Positions 1-5,684 of a stretch of DNA of 32,437 nucleotides are shown piece after piece. The position numbers and the translations under genes are program-made. The stretch is from a bacterium (lineage in GTDB: Bacteria; Elusimicrobiota; Elusimicrobia; UBA1565), in NCBI GenBank assembly GCA_004322435.1, contig SCTT01000210.1, positions 1 through 32,437 of the forward strand, written 5' to 3'. The notes beneath the pieces are model-generated. The model worked only from the letters and a program-made list of their open reading frames with translations, was not told where the DNA came from and did not search any database. The stretch's first letter is position 1. Every line of letters starts with the position of its first letter.

Positions 1-735
1 GATGATGCGGTCGATCGGAATCGGTCCGGGATAGCCGTAGAGGGCCTGGTAGGTCTCGTCGCCGAGGATGTGGCGCAGGTTGCGGCTCGCCCACGAGGTG
101 AGCGAGAAGAGCGTGCGTTCCGGGGAATCCCCCAGGAGCCCCTTCTTAACGAGGAACCGGTAGGCGATGGCCGGGTCCCAGGAGAGGGCGTGCCCCATCA
201 CGAATCGCGTGGCCTCGAACTCGCCGGCATCCTTGCGCTTCTGGAGCCGTCGCGAGTCGAGCAGGTAGGAGCGTTCCTCATCCGACATGCCTCTAAGCGA
301 CCAGGCCACCTTGCGGTCGCGCTCGAGCCGGAGGCTGTGGGCGACATGGGCGAGGAAGAGCGCCCAGGCGTCTTCGGCCGAATAGAAGACATGGCCGTCG
401 TCCTCGCAGTTCTCGGTCTCCTCTTCGATGCCGAGCTTTCCCCGGTCGAGGTTCTCGTTCTTGATCGCGATGGGGAGGATGGGGTTGGGGGGCGCCTCGA
501 GGCCGGCGGGGCGCCCGACGTCCACGGCGGCCAGGGCTCTAGCGAGGTCTTGTTTGCGCTCCGCGGGCCACGACGGATAGGGTTCGGGGCCGGACTTGCC
601 CTCCCAAATGATGGAGCCCGCAATGCTTGGGTCGCCTAGCAGGTCCGTGTAGGGGGGGCGGCGCCCCCCGGTGGCGCAACCGAGGACAAACAACGTCAGG
701 GCCCACGGAAGCGCGCCGGCGAGAAATCGTCCCAT
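1..735 (-). CDS. Putative lipoprotein, unknown function (3' end beyond window)
   Basis: Reading the complement from an ATG at 735, the frame stays open for 245 codons and runs off the left edge. The first 20 residues are a short hydrophobic segment ending in a lipobox (V-L-G-C, Cys20), which indicates a lipid-anchored protein in the outer or inner membrane. The mature part is hydrophilic and rich in Asp, Glu, Arg and aromatic residues. I recognise no domain or catalytic motif. A good promoter (TTGCGA, 17-nt spacer, TAAACT) sits so close that transcription should begin at or next to the ATG, and there is no Shine-Dalgarno sequence. The gene is divergent from the membrane-protein gene at 877. 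The reading frame and lipobox are seen directly; the role is unknown. Confidence 0.75.
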   Translation of the reverse strand, partial: MGRFLAGALPWALTLFVLGCATGGRRPPYTDLLGDPSIAGSIIWEGKSGPEPYPSWPAERKQDLARALAAVDVGRPAGLEAPPNPILPIAIKNENLDRGKLGIEEETENCEDDGHVFYSAEDAWALFLAHVAHSLRLERDRKVAWSLRGMSDEERSYLLDSRRLQKRKDAGEFEATRFVMGHALSWDPAIAYRFLVKKGLLGDSPERTLFSLTSWASRNLRHILGDETYQALYGYPGPIPIDRII

Positions 736-742
736 GGGCCCC

Positions 743-771
743 AGTTTAACCGGCCTCCCAGACCTTCGCAA
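743..771 (-). promoter_or_regulatory. Sigma70-type promoter of the lipoprotein gene, apparently leaderless
   Basis: On the minus strand, TTGCGA (771-766) and TAAACT (748-743) are separated by 17 nt. The -10 ends 7 nt before the ATG at 735, so the predicted transcript starts at about the first codon. No ribosome binding site is seen. Confidence 0.5.
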
Positions 772-841
772 CCCGGAAGCCCGGGGGCCATCCCATTCAT
801 GAGCACATCGGCGCAATCCCTTCCCCACACCCCCCCCAACC

Positions 842-870
842 TTGCCCCACCCCCGTCTCCCGGCTATCAT
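842..870 (+). promoter_or_regulatory. Sigma70-type promoter of the 877 gene, apparently leaderless
   Basis: TTGCCC (842-847) and TATCAT (865-870) are 17 nt apart. The -10 ends 6 nt before the ATG at 877, so the transcript would start at the initiation codon. No ribosome binding site lies in the C-rich stretch upstream. Together with the opposing promoter at 743-771, it fills the 141-nt divergent gap. Confidence 0.5.
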
Positions 871-876
871 CCCCCG

Positions 877-1476
877 ATGTTCATCGGCCACTACGCCGTC
901 GCCCTAGCGGCAAAGCCCGCCGCAAAACACACTTCCCTAGGCACCTTGGTGGCGGCCGCCGTCGCCCTCGACCTCCTCTGGCCTTTCTTCGTCTTCGCCG
1001 GCCTCGAAACCCTCAAGATCAGCCCGGGCAGCACGGCCGTGATGCCGGTCGACTTCCTCCACATGCCCTACAGCCACAGCCTGCTGGCGGCGCTGGGCTG
1101 GTCCGTCCTCGCCGCCTTCGCGGGAGGAAAAATAATCGGTTCTCTCGTCTTTAGCCACTGGCTCCTCGACGCCGCCAGCCACCGGCCGGACATGCCTTTG
1201 ACGTTCGCGGCGGACTCGGCGAAGGTGGGGCTGGGTCTTTGGTTTTCGCTGCCGTGGACGTTGGCCGTCGAGGGCGCGATGTTGACTGCCGGCGGCTGGC
1301 TGGCGGTCAAAAGCGGCGTCCCGTTTAATCGCCTTAAATGGTTCCTCGGGGTCTTGGCCGTCCTGGAGCTTGCCGCCGTCTTCGGGCCGCCGCCCCCGAG
1401 CGAGCTCGCGATGGCGGCCGGCGGGCTGGCGCAGCTGACCTTCGTGTGGTGGGCCAAGAAGATCGACCCATGCTGA
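877..1476 (+). CDS. Small polytopic membrane protein, YdjM/DUF457-like
   Basis: The protein has 199 residues, mostly hydrophobic, with about four to five probable membrane segments. It begins M-F-I-G-H-Y and contains a conserved-looking S-H-S-L-L segment and a later S-H-W-L-L-D segment. His and Asp at such positions are typical of the YdjM/DUF457 family of membrane-bound putative metal-dependent hydrolases; that assignment is from memory of the family pattern. An upstream in-frame ATG at 799 was not chosen: it would add 26 Pro-rich residues and precede the promoter at 842-870. The stop overlaps the next gene's ATG by 7 nt (ATGCTGA), so the two are probably translationally coupled. The substrate is unknown. 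Confidence 0.7.
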   Translation: MFIGHYAVALAAKPAAKHTSLGTLVAAAVALDLLWPFFVFAGLETLKISPGSTAVMPVDFLHMPYSHSLLAALGWSVLAAFAGGKIIGSLVFSHWLLDAASHRPDMPLTFAADSAKVGLGLWFSLPWTLAVEGAMLTAGGWLAVKSGVPFNRLKWFLGVLAVLELAAVFGPPPPSELAMAAGGLAQLTFVWWAKKIDPC

Positions 1477-2378
1477 GCCTGCTCCTCTTCCTGCAGGCCT
1501 CCACCGCGCCCTACTCGCCGGCGATGTCGCACTCGCCGGGGCTCAAGCTCTGGGTCGAAGAGCCGCTCGCGAGCTGGAGCGCGGACGTCGGGACTCTCGT
1601 GAGCTGGGAGGCGCCGTCCTACAAGGTGGAGCCCGTCCAAAAGGGCGCCCGGACCGTCTACTGGTCCTTCGACCCCGCATTGGCCTCCACGCAGGCGCGG
1701 GTCACCGTGACGGCGGAGGGTCTAGGCACGGCCCAGCGGCTCATCACGGTCAAAGACGGCTTCGCGACGGCCTGCGTCCCCGGGACCATCGAGGTGACGG
1801 GCCGAGGCCGCAAGGTGCTGGCCGCGCCGCACGGCGAGTTCGACGAGGACACGGGCCGCGTCGTGGACCTGGCCTGCGCGACGCTTCGGTGGGCCTGCGT
1901 GGTGGCGCGGGGGCAGCGCACGAAGGAGCATCCGGTCAACGTCAACCGGCCGACCGAGGGCTACGGGCTTAAAAGCGACGACGAGCGGCGCACGCCCTGC
2001 GCCGAGGACGTGTACGCGGCCTGGTCGAAGGCGGTGGGGGCGTTCGCCCCCGAGCTCTACGTCGAGGTCCACGGCAACCTCCGCACGGAGCTGGCGGGCC
2101 GGCTGGACGTGGCCTTGGTCGGAGTGAAAGAGGAAGACGCCCGGAGGCTCAAGCGGCTCCTCGAAGCGGAGCGCGAGCGGCACGGCCTGGCCTGGCTCGA
2201 GGTGCGCGTCGAGGGGTTGGACGCGGTCAAGATGAAGGCCGGGGCCTCCAAGAAGTGGGGCGAGCTCGGCAAGCGCTCGCCCGCGCTGCACTTCGAGTTC
2301 CCGCGCCGCGCGCGCGAGGACCCGGAGCGGACGGCGCGCTACCTGGCGGCGGTGCTGGCCGTCTTCGCCGCGGATTAG
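1470..2378 (+). CDS. Exported protein, possibly N-formylglutamate amidohydrolase-like
   Basis: This 302-residue protein starts at an ATG overlapping the previous stop. A short N-terminal hydrophobic stretch (about residues 1-12) suggests export. The middle contains, in order, A-P-H-G-E-F-D, N-V-N-R-P-T-E, V-E-V-H-G-N and, near the C-terminus, H-F-E-F-P-R-R. A His-Gly motif, then an N-R motif, then a second His in a beta strand is the order seen in N-formylglutamate amidohydrolase-type zinc enzymes. I see only this motif order and have no alignment, so the call is tentative. Another exported zinc hydrolase of related fold is possible. It is probably co-expressed with the membrane protein upstream. 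Confidence 0.5.
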   Translation: MLSLLLFLQASTAPYSPAMSHSPGLKLWVEEPLASWSADVGTLVSWEAPSYKVEPVQKGARTVYWSFDPALASTQARVTVTAEGLGTAQRLITVKDGFATACVPGTIEVTGRGRKVLAAPHGEFDEDTGRVVDLACATLRWACVVARGQRTKEHPVNVNRPTEGYGLKSDDERRTPCAEDVYAAWSKAVGAFAPELYVEVHGNLRTELAGRLDVALVGVKEEDARRLKRLLEAERERHGLAWLEVRVEGLDAVKMKAGASKKWGELGKRSPALHFEFPRRAREDPERTARYLAAVLAVFAAD

Positions 2379-2391
2379 GCTCCCGCGTCTT

Positions 2392-2443
2392 CGACGAGGA
2401 AGGGAACTAATTCGGGGGGTCGAGCGTACGTGTCGGTATGGGG
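2392..2443 (+). repeat. Dispersed 52-nt repeat, copy 1
   Basis: This aligns without gaps to 5391-5442, with 43 of 52 positions identical. The core includes GGGAACT, a run of six G, CGTACGTGT and GGTATGGGG. It starts 14 nt after the stop codon of the preceding gene. The second copy lies just after a stop codon in the same orientation. Its function is unknown. Confidence 0.75.
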
Positions 2444-2555
2444 TCTCCAGAGCTGCCGTTGCCGGCAGGGTACGGGGCGCTGCTTGAAAGGATCAAGGCC
2501 CGTTTCCACGGAGCGCGGCTCCGCGCGGCATCGGCCGCGAGCCGGGAGTTCATGG

Positions 2556-2578
2556 TTTGGCCACGGGCCGTGGCCAAA
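2556..2578. repeat. Perfect 23-nt palindrome (11-bp arms)
   Basis: The arms TTTGGCCACGG and CCGTGGCCAAA flank a single central G. It could be a DNA operator or, with a 3-nt loop, a terminator-like hairpin, but there is no T-tract after it on either strand. Confidence 0.6.
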
Positions 2579-2681
2579 TTGCCGTGGGGGCATAATGTCG
2601 TACTTCTCGAGAAGTGCAAGATCCCGGCAACCAGGGGATGGTACGCCGCGGGTGCGGGAAGCCGGCGGCTTGCGGCAAGCC

Positions 2682-2710
2682 TTGACGTAATATCATATGT
2701 GATATACACT
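2682..2710 (+). promoter_or_regulatory. Promoter with internal palindromic operator for the toxin-antitoxin locus
   Basis: TTGACG (2682-2687), a 17-nt spacer and TACACT (2705-2710) form a sigma70-type promoter. The spacer contains ATATCA-TATG-TGATAT (2690-2705), an inverted repeat suited to autorepression by the HTH antitoxin encoded downstream. This AT-rich island contrasts with the GC-rich surroundings. Confidence 0.65.
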
Positions 2711-2727
2711 GGTTCCAGGGAGCCGTC

Positions 2728-3004
2728 ATGCCCTGGCGGCTGATCTTCTTCCGTCTGGGCCGGGGCGGCGCTGACGGACTTGGAGCGGCTCGGGCCGGCC
2801 CTGCGGCGCCCGGACGCGGATTTCATCGCCGAAGGGATCTATGAGCTGCGGTTCCGGGCGGCGCGGGTCGAGTACCGGATCCTGTATTTCTTCGCGGAGG
2901 ACCGGGTCGTCCTGGCGCACGGATTCGTGAAGAAGTCCGCCGCCGTGCAGAAGCGGGAGTTCGAGAAAGCGGCGTCCCGACGCGAGATTTGGAGAATGGC
3001 ATGA
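2728..3004 (+). pseudogene. Disrupted HigB/RelE-family toxin (Gp49-like)
   Basis: From about 2770 to 3004, one frame encodes a typical C-terminal toxin core: G-I-Y-E-L-R, then V-E-Y-R-I-L-Y-F-F, then H-G-F-V-K-K and a K-R-E-F-E-K-A tail, as in phage-derived Gp49/HigB proteins. The expected N-terminus (M-P-W-R-L-I-F-F-R, from ATG 2728) is in another frame, which stops at 2842-2844. The core frame is itself closed upstream by a TGA. About 10-15 N-terminal residues also seem to be missing compared with the family. A TTG at 2780 could start a 74-residue truncated product. The stop overlaps the antitoxin ATG (ATGA at 3001-3004). I read this as a decayed toxin left behind an intact promoter. A programmed frameshift or a sequencing error are alternatives. 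Confidence 0.65.
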
Positions 3005-4107
3005 AAACCAAGAAGAACCCCCATGAGGGCTCGAACGTCCGGACCTGGCTTAAGGCCGAGTCGAGGGACCCGGACTTTCGCGAGGGCCTTAAGAAAGCGA
3101 GCGCCCGCCGCCGGGTCGCCCGGCAGATCTACGACGCGCGCAAGAAGGCGGGCGTCTCCCAGCCGGAGCTGGCGCGGCGGCTGAAGACCAGCCAGGCCGC
3201 GGTGTCGCGGATGGAGTCCGGAGGCCAGAACATGACCCTCGACACCATCGAGAACATCGCCCGCGCCCTCGGCGGACGCTTCGAAGGGAGGATCCTCCTC
3301 CCCTCGACCCTTCTCCTCTTCTTGGCGGCTTCGCTGGGCTGGTCCGCCCCCTCCCCCCGCCCCGCCACCCCTGAAGAGGCCGTCGCCCAGGTCCTGACCG
3401 AGATGCGCGCCTCGCTGCGCTACGCCCCCGACGCCCCCGCGCCGCGCGGCCCGCACGAGTGGGACGCCTCCAAAGTCCTCTCGGCGGGGACCGTCAACGG
3501 CTGCGTGGAATCGGCCAAGACGTTCTTCACGCTATTTCGCCGGCGCTTTCCCGGGCATCAGGCCGCCTACCTGGACTCTTTCAACGCCAACGGCCCCGGC
3601 GGGCACGCGGTGGTCCAGGTGACGGGCTCCGACGGCGTCGACTTCATCGTGGACGCGGCGTCCTTCGAGCGGCTGCCGGGGCCGCTGCGTCTCGCCGAAG
3701 CGGACCTCGCCGCCCCGGTCGACATCCGCAAGGACAAGACCGGCGCCGTCGCGCAGTTCGGGACGCGCGGCGACGTGTTCTTGACGAAGGATGGCGGCGC
3801 CTACGCGATGCTCGTCTATCCGCCCGGCGAGGTCTTCGACGGGCCGCTGCGCTCGCAGAAGTCCTTTAAGACCCTGGCCGAGCTCGACGCGGCCCTGAGC
3901 GAGTTCGCCGGGCCGGTGGATTTCCGGTTCGTGCGCGACCACGGCCTCATCTTGCCCTTCGCCGACGCCAAGCGGGACTCCTTTATATACCCCGACCCCG
4001 CCGGCGGCCTCGCGCGCTACGTCGTGTACGGACGGTTCTCGCGCCTCCCCGCCCAGGACGACGCCGAGGCCCGCGAGCCCGCGGCGCGCGCCCGCTACTC
4101 CCGCTAG
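3001..4107 (+). CDS. HigA-type HTH antitoxin fused to an exported transglutaminase-like domain
   Basis: The 368-residue frame starts at ATG 3001, with GGAG 6 nt upstream, and overlaps the toxin stop. Residues 1-95 look like a HigA/XRE antitoxin: an R-Q-I-Y-D-A-R helix followed by a helix-turn-helix (S-Q-P-E-L-A-R, then S-Q-A-A-V-S-R-M-E-S-G). Without a stop codon, residues about 98-115 then form a hydrophobic segment resembling a signal peptide or membrane anchor. The remainder resembles a secreted transglutaminase-like protein, with candidate triad Cys168 (N-G-C-V-E-S-A-K), His202 (G-G-H-A-V-V) and Asp218 (I-V-D-A-A). Either this is a membrane-tethered HTH protein, or two genes fused in frame and the second still initiates internally. 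An AGGGAGG lies at about 3286-3292, but no standard start codon is well placed after it. The domain calls are from motif order. Confidence 0.65.
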   Translation: MKTKKNPHEGSNVRTWLKAESRDPDFREGLKKASARRRVARQIYDARKKAGVSQPELARRLKTSQAAVSRMESGGQNMTLDTIENIARALGGRFEGRILLPSTLLLFLAASLGWSAPSPRPATPEEAVAQVLTEMRASLRYAPDAPAPRGPHEWDASKVLSAGTVNGCVESAKTFFTLFRRRFPGHQAAYLDSFNANGPGGHAVVQVTGSDGVDFIVDAASFERLPGPLRLAEADLAAPVDIRKDKTGAVAQFGTRGDVFLTKDGGAYAMLVYPPGEVFDGPLRSQKSFKTLAELDAALSEFAGPVDFRFVRDHGLILPFADAKRDSFIYPDPAGGLARYVVYGRFSRLPAQDDAEAREPAARARYSR

Positions 4108-4117
4108 ACCGCGGGGC

Positions 4118-4161
4118 CTAGGACTAAAGACCGGCCGAAGGCGGGACCAAAGGACCCTCTT
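4118..4161 (+). promoter_or_regulatory. Conserved upstream box pair before amidase 1
   Basis: CTAGGACTAA starts 75 nt before the ATG at 4193. CCAAAGGACCCTCTT (4147-4161) starts 46 nt before it. The same 15-mer at the same distance precedes the other amidase gene (14867). A weak -10-like TAAAGT (4181-4186) lies 6 nt before the ATG. The site may be an activator or alternative-sigma promoter element; its nature is unproved. Confidence 0.5.
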
Positions 4162-4192
4162 CCATGGCCGCCGCGGGGGCTAAAGTTCCAAT

Positions 4193-5368
4193 ATGCTCGT
4201 CCTAGCGGCCGCCTTGGCCGTCGCCGCCCCGGCCTCGGCTCAGGTCCCTCAACGCCTCGAGAGCACGGCCCGGGGGTTTGGCCATTCCGGCCTGCTCCAG
4301 GACGTCCCGCTGCTGCCCGAGGGCGTGCCCGTGACGCCGCCGCCCCAGAACACGCCCTCGCCGGACCTCGAGCTCGAGGAGGGCCAGGTCAACTTCGAGT
4401 ACGCCGAGATGGTCGACCGCTTCGAGTCTCTGCGCCGAACCGTCGTGCGCGGCAAGAAGCGCCGCCGCCGGCGCGTCGAAGTCCCCACCGGCGTCACGGA
4501 CGCCGACCGGGTCGAAGACGGCGGCATCAAGAAGATCGTCCTTCACGCCTCGGGCGGGGCGGGGGCCTGCGACGGGTCGGTGTCGCATCTTCTGAACGCC
4601 AAGACCGCCGCACACTTCATCGTCTGCCGCGACGGGCGCGTGACGCGGATGGTGCGCATCGAGGACATCGCCAACCACGTCAAAAACGACGCCGTCGACA
4701 GAGAGTCGGTGGGCATCGAGACCGAGTCGGGGCACCCCAACTCGCCCTATTTCCGCGACTCGGACTGGTCGCCCGAGGCCTACTGGAAGATGTACGCCTC
4801 GATGGCCTGGCTCATCCGGGCCATCGCGAAGGAAGCCGGCGTCCCGCGCGACCGCTCCGCTGTCATCACCCACGAGGAGGCCGACCGCGGCATCCGCGGC
4901 GCCCACACCGACCCGGGGCCGCCCTTCGACGGCGGCTCCCAGCCGGCCTTCGACGCGCGCTTCCCGGGCCAGAACGTCTCGCCGCGCGAGTTCCTGATGC
5001 GCCTCGTCACCGACGACGCCCCGCCGCGGCTGTGGCGCCGGACCGGGCCCGCCGGCGACGGCGTCGAGGTCAAGGACGCCGAGCAGCTGGGCCTGGCCCA
5101 CATCCGCGTGTGGCGCCTAGACGCGGCCGGCAAGCCCGCGACCAAGGTCTCCGAATGGTCCGCGCCGGCAAACGGCCTGCCGCCGGTCTCCCGCCTCGTC
5201 GCCGCGCCGGCCGAGCCGGGCGCCTACCGCATCGTCGCGCGCGATCTGGTGGGCAACACGAGCGCGGCGCTCTTGCGCGTGGCCGACCCCCTGCAGCCGG
5301 CGCCGGACCCCACCCTCCCCACGGCGGACCTGAAGGTCTTCTTGTTCCAGCCGCGGCCTTCGAACTAA
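4193..5368 (+). CDS. Exported N-acetylmuramoyl-L-alanine amidase (Amidase_2/PGRP-like)
   Basis: The protein has 391 residues. Residues 1-17 are a Sec signal peptide ending A-S-A-Q. A Lys/Arg-rich stretch (about 87-95) precedes the catalytic domain at about 112-270. Zinc ligands of the AmpD/Amidase_2 type are visible: His118 (V-L-H-A-S), His238 and Asp240 (A-H-T-D-P-G-P), with Glu177 (G-I-E-T-E-S) nearby. The family cleaves the amide between N-acetylmuramic acid and L-alanine of peptidoglycan stem peptides. A C-terminal beta-rich segment (about 275-380) looks like an Ig/fibronectin-like accessory domain. The start is supported by the signal peptide. It is preceded by the box pair shared with the second amidase, which suggests common control. 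A tandem-repeat copy (5391-5442) follows the stop. Confidence 0.85.
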   Translation: MLVLAAALAVAAPASAQVPQRLESTARGFGHSGLLQDVPLLPEGVPVTPPPQNTPSPDLELEEGQVNFEYAEMVDRFESLRRTVVRGKKRRRRRVEVPTGVTDADRVEDGGIKKIVLHASGGAGACDGSVSHLLNAKTAAHFIVCRDGRVTRMVRIEDIANHVKNDAVDRESVGIETESGHPNSPYFRDSDWSPEAYWKMYASMAWLIRAIAKEAGVPRDRSAVITHEEADRGIRGAHTDPGPPFDGGSQPAFDARFPGQNVSPREFLMRLVTDDAPPRLWRRTGPAGDGVEVKDAEQLGLAHIRVWRLDAAGKPATKVSEWSAPANGLPPVSRLVAAPAEPGAYRIVARDLVGNTSAALLRVADPLQPAPDPTLPTADLKVFLFQPRPSN

Positions 5369-5390
5369 GCGCACCACTGGGCCCGCCCTC

Positions 5391-5442
5391 CGACGACAAA
5401 GGGAACTTTTTTGGGGGGTAAAACGTACGTGTTGGTATGGGG
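5391..5442 (+). repeat. Dispersed 52-nt repeat, copy 2
   Basis: This is the partner of 2392-2443 (43 of 52 identical, no gaps). It begins 23 nt after the amidase stop codon. The conserved core is GGGAACT, the G6 run, CGTACGTGT and GGTATGGGG. Confidence 0.75.
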
Positions 5443-5508
5443 AAGCTTTCCGGCGCACAGCTCCGGGGTCTGATCTTTATCATCGGCCTGAGTCACGAAA
5501 GGGCTCGA

Positions 5509-5539
5509 AATTGGAGGTCACAAATTGTGACTTCCAATT
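5509..5539. repeat. 31-nt palindrome with 15-bp arms
   Basis: The arm AATTGGAGGTCACAA (5509-5523) pairs with TTGTGACTTCCAATT (5525-5539) around one central A; the only imperfection is a G-T pair. Such a long symmetric site suggests a dimeric regulator's operator, or an RNA hairpin ending the amidase transcript. No T-tract follows. Confidence 0.65.
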
Positions 5540-5610
5540 CCTGGACAGAACCGGCCTGGCTCCTTAATATAACCCCTCCCCCGAGGTCCCACCCCCGGGT
5601 CCCGGCCGGC

Positions 5611-5620
5611 CTGGGACCAT
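5611..5620 (+). promoter_or_regulatory. CTGGGACCAT box upstream of the HAD-MFS gene
   Basis: This starts 74 nt before the ATG at 5685, the same distance as the CTAGG boxes at 4118, 9092 and 14793. A further GGCCCAAGGACC (5644-5655) resembles the second amidase box but lies about 7 nt closer to the gene. A TACAAT (5672-5677) directly before the ATG could be the -10 of a leaderless transcript. Confidence 0.35.
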
Positions 5621-5684
5621 TGCCCGCCCCGGAGGGCCCCGAGGGCCCAAGGACCGTGCGGCCTTTCCCTATACAATTTGACTA

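Larger units (their letters stand above)
2379..2681. other. Gene-poor gap between 1470-2378 and the toxin-antitoxin remnant
   Basis: I see no credible gene here. The gap holds a dispersed repeat copy (2392-2443) and a 23-nt palindrome (2556-2578). The short open frames on both strands lack ribosome sites and recognisable motifs. Confidence 0.6.
5369..5684. other. Gene-poor gap upstream of the HAD-MFS gene
   Basis: No credible gene is seen. The gap holds repeat copy 2 (5391-5442), a 31-nt near-perfect palindrome (5509-5539), an AT-rich TTAATATAA (about 5561-5569), the CTGGGACCAT box (5611-5620) and a -10-like TATACAAT just before the next ATG. Confidence 0.6.

Noticed and set aside
5515-5531. 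A CRP/FNR-type site in the long palindrome
   Set aside because: The half-sites are in the order TCACA...TGTGA, opposite to the TGTGA-N6-TCACA arrangement of CRP sites.
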